From contig CAWGJH010000008.1 in NCBI GenBank assembly GCA_963822695.1, positions 186,001 to 250,000 of the forward strand: a stretch of 64,000 bases of DNA. The letters run 5' to 3'. Shown here one piece after another: positions 17,765-26,886 of this stretch; within the stretch, counting starts at the first letter, position 1; the number at the start of each line of letters is the position of its first letter. The translations under genes were made by a program, and so were the position numbers. A model generated the notes under the pieces. That model saw only the letters and a program-made list of their open reading frames with translations. It searched no databases and was not told the origin of the DNA. This DNA comes from GCA-003244245 sp963822695. GTDB taxonomy: Bacteria > Actinomycetota > Actinomycetes > Mycobacteriales > Pseudonocardiaceae.

Positions 17765-18727
17765 TCAGGGGTTGACTCCTCCCAGTTCATCGGCCAAGGC
17801 ATCGGCGATCGCGTCGCGCAATGGGTGGTCCCAAGCCCATTGGCCATTCGGGTTCACGTCTCCCGCGAAGACCCATCGCCCCCGTTCATCGACAATGAAG
17901 TCGATTGCGGCATAGACCAACCCCAGATGTTTCATCATCGCAGTGACACCCTGACGCACGTCGGCTGGAACCTCGGTGATGCTGTAGTCCAGTTCGTCGT
18001 GGTCGGCGCGCCAATCGGTTCGTCCGGCTTCGGTGCGGGCGCCGATGCGCAAGGGGAACATGTTGTCACCGACCACGGTCAGGCGGACCTCGAAGGCTTT
18101 CGGGTGGATGCGCTCCTGGAACAGGTGCATGGTGTGGGCCACATCCTTGGTGATCTCGGCTGCGGTCACTGATGTGGTGTAGAGAGCCACTAATTGCCCG
18201 TTTTCGGTGCGCGGCCCTCCACGCAGGCTCTTGTACACCACGCCACCTGGATGGTCAGCGCAGAACGCCTCGGCCTCCGCTGCGTCCGAGGTGAGCAAGG
18301 TGTCGGCGATGGTTAGTCCACATGTGCCGGCCAGCGAAAGGTTTACTGGTTTCCGCTCGGCTGCGCTGATCAGGTGTGGATGGTTGACCCACTTCGCCGG
18401 CAGAGCTGCCAGCAGACCACCGAGTCCAGCTCTGGCCTCTCTCGCGGCCCAGGCACGTTCCGTGGCAGTCATCGCTGGATCGAAGACGAACCGAGTGGGT
18501 TTGCGGTACCAGACCGCGTCCACGTCGGCTAGCTCAATCGTTCGGTGTTCGGTAACAATCGTCCCGGTCCATCGGCTTGTGCCAGGGGCAAGACGGCCGG
18601 CGACGGTCAAGGACTGGGGAAAATCGCCTACATCGAAGCGGGCCACGGGCACGCCACGTGCAGCAAGACGCAGGATGACCAGGTCGGCCGTCGGGTCGTG
18701 CCGACGGGTGATGACCACCACGGACAC
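17765..18727 (-). CDS. ATP-grasp ribosomal peptide maturase (graspetide ligase)
   Basis: 320 residues from GTG 18727 after GGAGAAGAGC. It matches the actinobacterial ATP-grasp peptide-maturase family: N-terminal VVITRRHDPTADLVILRL, DAVWYRKPTRF, WVNHPHLISAAERKPVNL, the ATP-binding GGVVYKSLRGGP, LFQERIHPKAFEVRLTVVGD and the Mg-binding VFAGDVNPNGQWAWD. It should use ATP to form ester or amide links between Thr/Ser/Lys and Asp/Glu side chains of the precursor. It lies between the precursor gene (36-base gap) and the PIMT gene. Confidence 0.85.
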   Translation of the reverse strand: MSVVVITRRHDPTADLVILRLAARGVPVARFDVGDFPQSLTVAGRLAPGTSRWTGTIVTEHRTIELADVDAVWYRKPTRFVFDPAMTATERAWAAREARAGLGGLLAALPAKWVNHPHLISAAERKPVNLSLAGTCGLTIADTLLTSDAAEAEAFCADHPGGVVYKSLRGGPRTENGQLVALYTTSVTAAEITKDVAHTMHLFQERIHPKAFEVRLTVVGDNMFPLRIGARTEAGRTDWRADHDELDYSITEVPADVRQGVTAMMKHLGLVYAAIDFIVDERGRWVFAGDVNPNGQWAWDHPLRDAIADALADELGGVNP

Positions 18728-18763
18728 GCTCTTCTCCAGACTCCCATGGGATCTGCGGATGAC

Positions 18764-19129
18764 TCAGTCGTCAACGGGGTAGTCGGGCCAGGTCTGACCG
18801 TCTTCTGTGGTGGTTTCCCGGGTATGCGTCGGCTGCCTGCGTCCGGTTGAGTAAATCGCTGGTACACCATCAGCGTCGACAGTGATCTGTCGGGTGGGGT
18901 CATAGGACAGTCCAGCAATGACGACGGTCTTCTCGCCGGGAACTGGAGTGGTGCAGGTCAACCCGAACGGTCGCACACCCGGCGCCGACGGAACGTCTTG
19001 ACTGACCTCCAGCCAATACGGATCGGCCGGCAGCAAGCCCGGCTCCAACGAGTCAGGCTCAGGCAGTGCCAACAACACGGCGTCATGGACGGTCACAGTC
19101 ACCCCACCAGGGCTCGCGGTGCTCCTCAT
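18764..19129 (-). CDS. Graspetide precursor peptide
   Basis: Up to 121 residues from ATG 19129; GTG 19100 is an alternative, and the family is usually shorter. The leader contains RPFGLTCTTPVP and GLSYDPTRQITVDADGVPAI, which is the conserved pattern of ATP-grasp target peptides. The C-terminal core has three adjacent threonines, then Glu-Asp-Gly, then several acids near the end (TTTEDGQTWPDYPVDD). Thr residues would give ester donors and the acids acceptors, while the Asp-Gly pair is the natural aspartimide site for the PIMT. It is followed by the ligase and preceded by the regulator on the same strand. Confidence 0.75.
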   Translation of the reverse strand: MRSTASPGGVTVTVHDAVLLALPEPDSLEPGLLPADPYWLEVSQDVPSAPGVRPFGLTCTTPVPGEKTVVIAGLSYDPTRQITVDADGVPAIYSTGRRQPTHTRETTTEDGQTWPDYPVDD

Positions 19130-19180
19130 CTTCCCATCATCCTCACTCGCATCCGCTGCGGGGGCTCGTGACGCGCCGGT

Positions 19181-20479
19181 TTACTCGGTGGGGTTGATGA
19201 TGGCCCGGGTAGCGTTGTGGCGGAGGCTGCGGGTGGTGAAATCCTCGATCGCGTCCCCGATGCGGCCTGCTTCGATGGCGTCTCGATAACGAGCCGAGCC
19301 CAGCATGCGCCCCAGGCTGGTGAGCCGCCGGGCGACGGCCTCGGTGCGTCGTTCCGGGTCCAGCGCGAATACCGGCACGAGCGCGTCCTGCGCTCCCGCG
19401 AGATCACCGCGCAGGGTCCGTGCCGTGGCGAGATCCACCCGCGCGCCATGCTCATCGGATGCAAACCGGGCCTGTTCGGGCAACTCGCCGAACAGCGCCA
19501 AAGCAGCGGTGGCCTCGATCTCGGCTTGCTCACCGTCACCGAGAGCGACGAACGACGTCCCGGCGCACAGCGCGCGGCGGGAGTGATCGAATCTGAGCTC
19601 ACCACCGATCTCGTCCAGAAATGAATCATTTCCGGCGCGCTGCAACTCGTCGGCGGCGGCGTCCAGCGCGGCGCGGACCTCCTGCCGCGCACCGATCATC
19701 GCCAGTGAGCGGGCGCGCAAGGCGTGCAGCCGTGCCCGGGCCGTGCCCACGGGTGCGGTCTCCAGCGCGGTATCCGCCAGGCTCGCGGCGCGGCGCGGGC
19801 GATCGGTCCAGACCATGACGATGACCTGTTGCGACCGAGCCCAGGCGCACAGCGAGGGATGATCGATCACGCTTCCGTAGGTGTGCGCGGCGCGCGCCTG
19901 CTCCTGTGCGACCTCCGGATGGCCCAGGTCAAAGGACACCGAGGCGAGCAGACCGCACACCAGGCCGGCGAGCAGGTACAACTCGGCTTGCTGGCGCGGC
20001 TTGTGCGTGCGATCCAACTGCTCGTACACCGTGTCACGAAGACGGACAAGATCGGTGAGCATCGCTAGTGGCGGCGTCACGTAGTACGCGCGGGCCGCGC
20101 GTTGCGCGGCGTCGTGGAGATGTTCCAGCGCGGACGGGTCCAGCGCTGAGGCCGCCCTGATGGCGTGGTGTATCGATTCCTGACCAGCGTTCACGAGCAG
20201 CTCCTCCGCGCTCATGATAGCCGCTACCCGGCCACTGTCGGGTGGCCCGAACAGGCGCGACACCGGCTCAGCCCACCAGCGTTCCAGAACCCGGCAGCAC
20301 ACCGGACGGGGCAGATCAGACTCCCCGGCAAGCCATCGTTTCGCCTGACGCTCCGAGATGTGCGCCTTGCCTTCCCCACACTCGATCGCCGCAACGTGGA
20401 AACGATCCACGAACTCCCGGACGGATAGGTGCGCGGTCTGCATGTGTTGTTCCAACCGGGTTCGCGGTACCTGAGCCAT
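19181..20479 (-). CDS. Helix-turn-helix/TPR-like regulator of the graspetide cluster
   Basis: 432 residues from ATG 20479, preceded by AGGAGGGGGG; the frame is open to 20509 but this start is clearly better. Residues 1-85 form a DNA-binding region (TRLEQHMQTAHLSVREFVDR, ISERQAKRWLAGESDLPRP). The remaining 340 residues are alanine-rich helical repeats of the TPR type seen in actinobacterial XRE-like regulators. It ends 51 bases before the precursor gene, so it could be co-transcribed and control the cluster. Its first 100 codons and upstream region are duplicated at 33.8-34.2 kb. Confidence 0.7.
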   Translation of the reverse strand: MAQVPRTRLEQHMQTAHLSVREFVDRFHVAAIECGEGKAHISERQAKRWLAGESDLPRPVCCRVLERWWAEPVSRLFGPPDSGRVAAIMSAEELLVNAGQESIHHAIRAASALDPSALEHLHDAAQRAARAYYVTPPLAMLTDLVRLRDTVYEQLDRTHKPRQQAELYLLAGLVCGLLASVSFDLGHPEVAQEQARAAHTYGSVIDHPSLCAWARSQQVIVMVWTDRPRRAASLADTALETAPVGTARARLHALRARSLAMIGARQEVRAALDAAADELQRAGNDSFLDEIGGELRFDHSRRALCAGTSFVALGDGEQAEIEATAALALFGELPEQARFASDEHGARVDLATARTLRGDLAGAQDALVPVFALDPERRTEAVARRLTSLGRMLGSARYRDAIEAGRIGDAIEDFTTRSLRHNATRAIINPTE

Positions 20480-20615
20480 CGGTCCCCCCTCCTGACTATG
20501 CCAGCACACGGTAGCCGCCCAGTCGATCAGGCAAGACCTCCCTCACCGCGATGTCACCGCAACGACCCCACAACGGCCCCACCATGACATCTCGCTGCGC
20601 TCACGCAGCGGCGAT

Positions 20616-20630
20616 GGTTATCCGGTAACC
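20616..20630. promoter_or_regulatory. GGTTATCCGGTAACC palindrome, putative operator
   Basis: A 15-base inverted repeat (GGTTA-TCCGG-TAACC) lies about 137 bases upstream of the regulator start. The same element, with one base changed, occurs at 34188-34202 at the same position relative to the paralogous DNA-binding domain gene. Nearby CGCTGCG-CTCA-CGCAGCG (20595-20612) is a second palindrome. Conservation between the copies suggests an operator, but binding is inferred only. Confidence 0.5.
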
Positions 20631-20843
20631 ACAGGGCGCTTCCCTCCCGGCGGCCAACCGGTTCCCCCATCAACCCGCAGCACGGTGAATGCGCTGATCA
20701 TGGCGAGATACGTGAGACCTGACATACCGAGGACCGCAGCTCGCCGGAAGCCTCGCAGGAGACCCAAGAGCGCGGAGTTGGTTGCCCGGAGCATCACGTA
20801 TCGAAACACTCAACGCCCGCATGACCGGCCCCAAGAATTGACC

Positions 20844-20981
20844 GTGAACGCTCCCCACGGAGAAGTCATCGACACCGGGTACGCGGCCGCGGTGGTCGCG
20901 GTACGGACCGGTATGCCCCTGACGGAAGTGATCATCATCACGATATCCGCCGAGCCGAGCCGGAAAACCGCCGACCGGTGA
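20844..20981 (+). CDS. Small hypothetical protein
   Basis: GTG 20844 opens a 45-residue frame (VNAPHGEVIDTG, then VVAVRTGMPLTEVIIITI) ending just before the next small gene. The frame is open back to 20685 but that part is Arg-rich and looks non-coding. I do not recognise it. It is divergent from the regulator and could be under the same palindrome. Confidence 0.25.
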   Translation: MNAPHGEVIDTGYAAAVVAVRTGMPLTEVIIITISAEPSRKTADR

Positions 20982-21002
20982 CCGGAAAAGAAAGAAGCCA
21001 TC

Positions 21003-21215
21003 ATGGAATCACGGCGTCCCAGCAACCGCTTCCGCAAAGGAATTCCCGCGACGTGTGGGCTCCACCGGGGACCGATGGGTTTCGCTAACCTCATGATCAG
21101 CAAACAAGGCGAGTCGTTCGTCCTCGATCCCCACGTCACCGGCGAATGCCTGATCACCCTCAACAAACACAACGCCAAGGCGCTGCGCGACATCCTGACC
21201 GAGTGGCTCGGGTGA
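21003..21215 (+). CDS. Small conserved protein, paralogue of the 39691 gene
   Basis: 70 residues. The stretch IPATCGLHRGPMGFANLMI followed by LDPHVTGECLITLN recurs almost unchanged in the 97-residue protein at 39691-39984 (LHRGPRGFANLVV, LDPHVTGACVIIL). Both end in a helix finishing LTEWLG or LRTWLRR. No known domain is recognised. The two copies each neighbour HTH/TPR regulators, so it may belong to a recurrent actinobacterial regulatory set. Confidence 0.6.
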   Translation: MESRRPSNRFRKGIPATCGLHRGPMGFANLMISKQGESFVLDPHVTGECLITLNKHNAKALRDILTEWLG

Positions 21216-21254
21216 ACATCCCCGACCTCGTCGGTGTCCTGAGCACCCCGGACG

Positions 21255-21560
21255 GTGGCTGATGTCCACCCGGTCCGCGCGATCTGGGACGAGATCGCCG
21301 ACCTGGAGCGGGCCGTGAACCACCCCGACATCCTCGCCACCGTGCGGTACCTGCTGTTCGAACACCAGATCCTCACCCGCGCCGGGCGATGTTGTGGCTG
21401 CCGGCGGCGACACGGCAGTTGGCGACAGCTCTGGCGCCGTTCTTTTCCCTGCGAGATGTGGTACACCGTCCACCTCGGGTTGCAAGGATTTTTCACCGGG
21501 GAGCCCGTAGTGCCCGGCGATCAGAAACCCGGGCGCCACGCGGTTCAAACCCCGCCGTGA
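21255..21560 (+). CDS. Small hypothetical protein
   Basis: 101 residues from GTG 21255. The first 45 residues (VRAIWDEIADLERAV, DILATVRYLLFEHQI) look like a real helical protein, and CCGC with a following H/C-rich patch suggests a metal site. It follows the 70-residue gene closely on the same strand. I do not recognise the family. Confidence 0.4.
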   Translation: MADVHPVRAIWDEIADLERAVNHPDILATVRYLLFEHQILTRAGRCCGCRRRHGSWRQLWRRSFPCEMWYTVHLGLQGFFTGEPVVPGDQKPGRHAVQTPP

Positions 21561-21612
21561 CCGGCCCGACCCTGGTCGTGGCGCCCACGGGGAGGCGGGG
21601 AGATCTGTTGCT

Positions 21613-21666
21613 GGATGTGCCGCAGGTGGCAACTTCTCGGCCAAAGTTGCCACCTGTGGCACATCC
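21613..21666. terminator. Bidirectional hairpin between convergent genes
   Basis: An inverted repeat with 22-base arms (GGATGTGCCGCAGGTGGCAA and its near-perfect complement, one mismatch) around a 10-base loop lies between the plus-strand gene ending at 21560 and the minus-strand gene ending at 21750. Position and strength fit a shared transcription terminator. Confidence 0.65.
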
Positions 21667-21749
21667 CCACGCTGCGACAGTCCTTCCCCGGACCTCACTG
21701 ACAGTGACATCGGTACGGGATGTGGCCGGCATCGGCCCGCCGATGTCCG

Positions 21750-22046
21750 CTACTGCTGGTGGGCTCCGGTCAGCGCACTCAGCAACTGACTGAGGATTCG
21801 CTCGGCTGTCTTTCGCCGGGCCGGATGCGGCGAGAACACCGCCACCACCACCAACATGGTGATCAATAACATGGGCGGGGCAGTCAGCACCCCCACGACC
21901 AGCGCGAACATGCTGAACTGCCCCGCAGCGGCGAGCGTCCCGCCCGCAATCCCGACGCTACAGGTCAGCCACCTAGCCACCCGCGGGGTGGTTGCCGGCA
22001 CGCGGACCTGCTCGACGGCCATCTCCCGCTGCTCGTCAGGAGGCAT
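21750..22046 (-). CDS. Small membrane protein downstream of an MFS carrier
   Basis: 98 residues with two hydrophobic segments (about 28-50 and 53-72) separated by a short turn. It starts 12 bases after the MFS stop and is probably co-transcribed. It resembles small accessory proteins often found with carboxylate carriers, but no family is named with confidence. Confidence 0.6.
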   Translation of the reverse strand: MPPDEQREMAVEQVRVPATTPRVARWLTCSVGIAGGTLAAAGQFSMFALVVGVLTAPPMLLITMLVVVAVFSPHPARRKTAERILSQLLSALTGAHQQ

Positions 22047-22057
22047 GCGGTCACCGC

Positions 22058-23395
22058 CTAAGGTCCCAGGTGGTGGGCCAGCGAATCACGTCGCGCCGGT
22101 GTCGGTGCGCTACCGAAACGGATGCCCTTGGCTTCCGTGCCGATCGCGGTCAGCACGATCACCGCGACCAGCGCCGGGATCATCGTGGACATCAGGGCAA
22201 ACGGGTAGCCGTGGTGTTGGGCGAGCGTCTCCTGGATGGGCAGGTTCAGCGCGGCGAACAGGTTGCCCAACTGGTAGGTCACGCCGGGGTAGAACCCGCG
22301 AATGGCATTCGGTGACATCTCGTTAAGGTGGGCCGGGATCACGCCCCAGGCGCCCTGCACCAGCACCTGCATGAGGAACGTGCCGAGCGCCAGCATCCCG
22401 GTGCTGTGCCCGGCAAAGGCGAAGATCGGTACCAGCGGCAACCCGAGCACCGCGCACAGGACAATCGTGGACCGGCGGCCGAACCGCTCCGAAAGGCTGC
22501 CGAAGGCCACGCCGCCAATGATGGCGCCGATGTTGTAGAGCACCAGGATCCAGGTCGCCGTGGTGGGTGACAGTGCGGCGCCGCCCTGGTCGGTGGCCTG
22601 GAGGAACTTCGGGTAGATGTCCTGCGTACCGTGGGCCATCCAGTTCATGGCCGTCATCAGCAGGATGAGGTAGCCGAACCGCCGGATGACCTTCCGGTCG
22701 AGCAGGATGTCTTTCATCGAGGTTCGGGTGGCGCGCATCTGTTCCCGAGAGGCTTCCCACACCTCTGACTCCTTCACCCCGGACCGCACCAGCAGGCTGA
22801 TCAACGCCGGGATGATGGACAGCACGAAAATCCAGCGCCACTGCAGGTGCAGCGCGGAGTGGACCAGCAAGTAGGCCAGCGAGGCCAGCAGGTAACCAAG
22901 CGCGTAGCCCGGTTGCAGCAGGCCAGAGAAGAAGCCGCGGCGGGAGGGAGGGATCTTCTCCATCGCCAGCGCGGCGCCCAGGCCCCATTCCCCGCCCATG
23001 CCCACGCCGTAGCACAACCGCAGGATCAGCAGCACCGTGAGGTTCGGTGCGATGGCGCACAGCACGCCGCACACCGAGTACAGCAGCACGTCCACGATCA
23101 GCGGGATGCGCCGGCCGACGCGGTCGGCCCACAGCCCGAAGATCAGCGCACCGACCGGCCGCATCGCCAGCGTGGCGGTGGTGATGAACGCCAGCTCGAT
23201 GGCGAACTGCGCCTCGGGCACACCGCCGCGAAACGCGCTGTCCTTGGCGATGTCGCCGAGCACCACCAGGACCAGGACGTAATCGAAGGCGTCCATGGTC
23301 CAGCCAAGCATGGCTGCGATGAACGAGTTGCGCTGGTCAGGAGTCAGCGGCACGCGAGGCGACCGGGTTCGCACAGCGGCTAGTGATCGCGGCAT
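22058..23395 (-). CDS. MFS transporter, carboxylate/sialate-symporter-like
   Basis: 445 residues from ATG 23395 after CGGAGGG. Twelve hydrophobic spans. Signatures: WTMDAFDYVLVLVVL in TM1, GLWADRVGRRIPL after TM2, LCYGVGMGGEWGLGAALAME in TM4-5 and PPSRRGFFSGLLQPGYALGY. This pattern belongs to the lactate/sialate/aromatic-acid symporter branches. It is divergent from a CitA/CitB-type two-component system, which suggests that the carrier imports a carboxylate and is induced by it. Confidence 0.8.
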   Translation of the reverse strand: MPRSLAAVRTRSPRVPLTPDQRNSFIAAMLGWTMDAFDYVLVLVVLGDIAKDSAFRGGVPEAQFAIELAFITTATLAMRPVGALIFGLWADRVGRRIPLIVDVLLYSVCGVLCAIAPNLTVLLILRLCYGVGMGGEWGLGAALAMEKIPPSRRGFFSGLLQPGYALGYLLASLAYLLVHSALHLQWRWIFVLSIIPALISLLVRSGVKESEVWEASREQMRATRTSMKDILLDRKVIRRFGYLILLMTAMNWMAHGTQDIYPKFLQATDQGGAALSPTTATWILVLYNIGAIIGGVAFGSLSERFGRRSTIVLCAVLGLPLVPIFAFAGHSTGMLALGTFLMQVLVQGAWGVIPAHLNEMSPNAIRGFYPGVTYQLGNLFAALNLPIQETLAQHHGYPFALMSTMIPALVAVIVLTAIGTEAKGIRFGSAPTPARRDSLAHHLGP

Positions 23396-23545
23396 CGAGT
23401 GGTCCCTCCGCAAACGACGACTGTGTATTACGTCACAGCGTGCGTGATCCCACGCTCGCTGGTCACCTTTTGATCATTGTGGTCGCAGTGGACATTGCGT
23501 TAACGGGTGGAGCAGCGTGCGACGATGAGACCGGCGGTGACGGAC

Positions 23546-24770
23546 ATGAACGCGCGTGGGTGGAGCCTGGCACGACAGTTGGTCGTGCTGCAGATCTGTG
23601 TCGTCATGCTCACCGTCGGCATCGAGGCGATGGTGGGGGTCTACCGCAGCGCGAACAACGCCATCAGCGTGGGATCAGCAGCAGCTGCTCGGCCTCGTCG
23701 CGCTGACCGAGGTCGCACTCACGGTGGGAATCGCCGGGTCGCTGCTCGTCGCGGATCGGGTACACCGGCAGACCCTCGGTTTGGAGCCCGCAGTCATTGC
23801 CCGCCAATACCAGCATCACCAGGCGATGTTGCGTGCCGTGCGTGAGGGGCTGGTCATCACCGACCAGGCGGGCAAGCTGATGCTGGCCAACGACGAGGCC
23901 CGCCGTTTGTTGCGGTTGCCCCCGGGCGGCGAGGGCACACCCGTGGGCGACCTGCTCTCCGACACCGACCTCGCCGAGCTGTTCACGCAGGATGGACCCG
24001 TCCGGGACCAGGTGCGCGTCGCGGCGGGGCGGGTCCTGCTGGTCAGCCGCAGCCCCGCGGAGGTGGACGGCAAACCCGTCGGTGCGGTGGTCACGCTGCG
24101 TGATCGCACGGAGCTTCAGGCGGTGCTGCGCGAGCTGGACACCGTTCGCGCGCTTGCTGATGCGCTCCGTGCCCAAGACCACGAGTCCGCGAACAGGGTG
24201 CAGGCGCTGGTCGGGCTGGTCGAGCTCGGCCGGTACGAGGATGCGGTCCGGCTGGGCACCCGGGATTCGTCGATTGCGCAGCGGCTCAGCGACCAGCTCC
24301 TCGACCGGGTGGGGGAACCCGCGCTGGTGGCGCTGCTGCTGGGCAAGACCGCGATCGCCGCCAACCTCGGCGTCGAGTTGCGACTCGGCCCCGACACCGC
24401 CGTCACGGCAGCACGCCTTCCCGTGGAGCAGGTGCTTACCATCGTCGGCAACCTCGTGGACAACGCGCTCGACGCGGCAGCGATCGGCGGTAGCTGGGTC
24501 GAGCTGACACTGCGCAGCGACGACCGAGGGCTGCGCGTGATCGTGCGAGACAACGGCCCCGGCCTGCCAGCTGACCACCTCGAGAAGATGTTCACCCCCG
24601 GATGGACCACCAAAACGACTGAGACCCCCGGCGGCCGTGGCCTGGGCCTGGCGCTGGTCCGGCACACGGTGACGCGCCTGGGCGGCACCATCAGCGCGGG
24701 CAACGACGGCGGCGCCGTCTTCCACATCCACCTCCCTATCGCGACCACCCCAACCCAGGTGAGCGCATGA
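23546..24770 (+). pseudogene. CitA/DcuS-type sensor histidine kinase, frameshifted and lacking its sensor domain
   Basis: ATG 23546 begins the expected N-terminus (WSLARQLVVLQICVVMLTVG, the first membrane span) but after about 23680 the frame changes. The second span (VALTVGIAGSLLVADRV) and all later domains are in another frame. The roughly 130-residue extracellular ligand-binding domain normally between the two spans is missing. The rest is intact: PAS (AVREGLVITDQAGKLMLAN), phospho-acceptor HESANRVQALVGL, N-box NLVDNALDA, G1 DNGPGLP and G2 GGRGLGLALV. If translated from an internal start (GTG 23556 frame) it would be a kinase without sensor input. Confidence 0.65.
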
Positions 24771-25456
24771 TCCGCACACTCGTGGTCGAGGACGATCCGG
24801 TGGTCGCCGAGGTCAACAGCGGCTACCTGCAGCGAGTGGCGGGCTTCGTCGCGGTCGGCGTGGCCCGCAGCGGCGCAGAGGCCGTCGCGGCGGCTGAAGA
24901 CCAACCGGTCAACCTGGTCCTGCTCGACTTCTACCTGCCCGACATGAGCGGGTTGGATGTCTGCCATGCCCTGCGGGCCGCTCGCCCGCCACCAGTCAAC
25001 ATCATCGCCGTCACCGCGGCACGCGACGCCGACACGGTGCGCGCCGCGATAGCCCACGGCGTCGTGCAGTACCTGATCAAGCCGTACAGCTTCGCCTCCT
25101 TCCGTGAGAAGCTCCAGCGATACGCCGAGTACCACCAACGTCTGCCCAGCGGCCAGATCACCGACCAGCCCGAGATCGACCGGGTGCTGAACACGTTGCG
25201 CGGCTCCACCACCGCCGCGCTGCCAAAGGGACTGTCACCCACCACCTACGAACTGGTCGTCGGTGTCCTTCGCAACGCCGACCAGCCGATAACAGCCACC
25301 GAGATTGCCCACACCACGGGGCTGTCCCGGGTCAGCGCCCGTCGCTACCTCGATCACCTGCACCAACAGGGACTCGCTGTGCTCACCGCCCGCTACGGCA
25401 GCACAGGACGACCCGAACACCGATACCGCTGGGCCGAGCTGACCGGTCCCCGCTAA
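24767..25456 (+). CDS. CitB/DcuR-type response regulator
   Basis: 229 residues, overlapping the kinase by ATGA. Receiver domain with acidic pocket VVEDDPVVAE, phospho-acceptor Asp54 in LLDFYLPD and conserved Lys in YLIKPYSF. The C-terminus carries a helix-turn-helix (ITATEIAHTTGLSRVSARRY) followed by a wing (YGSTGRPEHRYRW). It is the normal partner of CitA-type kinases and probably activates the divergent MFS gene. It is intact even though the kinase is damaged. Confidence 0.85.
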   Translation: MIRTLVVEDDPVVAEVNSGYLQRVAGFVAVGVARSGAEAVAAAEDQPVNLVLLDFYLPDMSGLDVCHALRAARPPPVNIIAVTAARDADTVRAAIAHGVVQYLIKPYSFASFREKLQRYAEYHQRLPSGQITDQPEIDRVLNTLRGSTTAALPKGLSPTTYELVVGVLRNADQPITATEIAHTTGLSRVSARRYLDHLHQQGLAVLTARYGSTGRPEHRYRWAELTGPR

Positions 25457-25547
25457 ATTTCATCTTTGATGCAATGCCGCCCTTAACCCCGCCGTGCCCC
25501 ACCCGATGGCTCCAACGAAGATCCTCCGGCGAAGAAGGTGATCACCT

Positions 25548-26789
25548 GTGGTTGATCAGCGTGATGCGCGACAGCTGGGTGAGCGGTTGGCGGAGCTGCG
25601 ACGGCGACAGGGTTTGACCCAAGAGGAGCTCGCGGAGCGGTCCACCGTCAGTGTGTCGGTCATTCGCAAGTTGGAGCGGGGTGAACGAGACTCAGCCTGC
25701 TTGTCCACCCTGGGGAAGCTCGCCGGGGCGTTGGGCGTGCGGACCATGCAGCTGTTCGCGCCGTCACCCACCTTCGCTGGCCCCGTCAACGAGGATGAGC
25801 GCAACGATCTCTACGAGCTGCGCCGCGTGCTCCAGCCACCCCGAGGAGTCAACGGTGCCGCCCTGCTGTCGCTGGCGGACGAGGAGTCCGGCCCCAACGG
25901 TGACGACCTCACCGAGTCGTTGCGGATCGCGGACCATCTCTTTCGGGATGACGACTTCGCCGCCGCTACCGCCGCGCTCCCGACACTGATCACCCACGCA
26001 CGATCGAACCTCGCCGAGTCCACTGCGGACCAGCGACGGTCCGCCTGGGCACCGCTCGCGCAGGCGTACCTGCTCGCTGCCACGCTTCTCACCCAGCTCC
26101 GCAAGGATGATCTCGCTTACCACACCCTTGGCCTTGCTCTGAAAGCCGGAGCCAACGCGCGGGACAACGGACTGGTGGGCTCGGCCGTCGGTGGTGAGAC
26201 ATGGTTGCTGATCCGCCAAGGCAGGTTGGATGACGCCACACGGGTAGCCCTGGCGGCTGCCGAAAGATTGGAGCCAAGCTTTGGCCACGCTGATTGGGGA
26301 CACCTCTCGTCGTGGGGTTGGCTCAACCTCGGCGTCGCGGCGGCAGCCGCCCGCAACAACCAGCCCGACGTGATGACCGACGCGATGCGCCGCGCGTGGG
26401 CGGCAGCGGTCCGCATCGAAGGCGACGGCCCCGGAAGCCGAGACTGGAGTTCCTTCGGACCGACCGTGGTGACCATGAGGGACACGGAAATGGCGGTGGT
26501 CACCGGTTCCCCTGACAAGGCACTGCGCATCGCAGCACGGGTACCAGCACCGGTACGACCCACCAACACCCACCACCGGTTCCGGCTCGATGTAGCGGCG
26601 GCGCTGCTGGACCAGCGCAACCGACAGGAAGCGACAGCGATTTTGCTGGAACTGCGGGCCACCGCGCCGAACTGGCTGCGCCACCAGCGATACGCCAAGT
26701 CAATCACCGGCAGACTGCTGCGGACCACTCCCCGCGCCATTCCCCACGAGCTGCGAGACCTCGCCGACTTCCTCCAGATCAGCTCCTGA
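25548..26789 (+). CDS. XRE-family regulator with TPR-like C-terminus
   Basis: 413 residues from GTG 25548 after GAAGAAGGTG. Residues 8-68 are a canonical HTH-XRE domain (LGERLAELRRRQGLTQEELA, SVSVIRKLERGERD). The remaining 330 residues are helical repeats (VGGETWLLIRQGRLDDATRV) of the kind used by actinobacterial regulators to bind peptides or small signals. It is monocistronic. The target is unknown. Confidence 0.75.
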   Translation: MVDQRDARQLGERLAELRRRQGLTQEELAERSTVSVSVIRKLERGERDSACLSTLGKLAGALGVRTMQLFAPSPTFAGPVNEDERNDLYELRRVLQPPRGVNGAALLSLADEESGPNGDDLTESLRIADHLFRDDDFAAATAALPTLITHARSNLAESTADQRRSAWAPLAQAYLLAATLLTQLRKDDLAYHTLGLALKAGANARDNGLVGSAVGGETWLLIRQGRLDDATRVALAAAERLEPSFGHADWGHLSSWGWLNLGVAAAAARNNQPDVMTDAMRRAWAAAVRIEGDGPGSRDWSSFGPTVVTMRDTEMAVVTGSPDKALRIAARVPAPVRPTNTHHRFRLDVAAALLDQRNRQEATAILLELRATAPNWLRHQRYAKSITGRLLRTTPRAIPHELRDLADFLQISS

Positions 26790-26886
26790 ACTACCCCACC
26801 ACGGGGCAGTCCCGATCACACCGACACACCAACTGCCACCGCCTGTCACTGGGCTCAGCGTTGGTCGTGTTTCTACCCTGGCGCTC

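Noticed and set aside
24116..25138. Long minus-strand ORF opposite the two-component genes
   Set aside because: Low-complexity Ser/Arg/Val sequence in perfect antiphase to well-supported domains on the plus strand.
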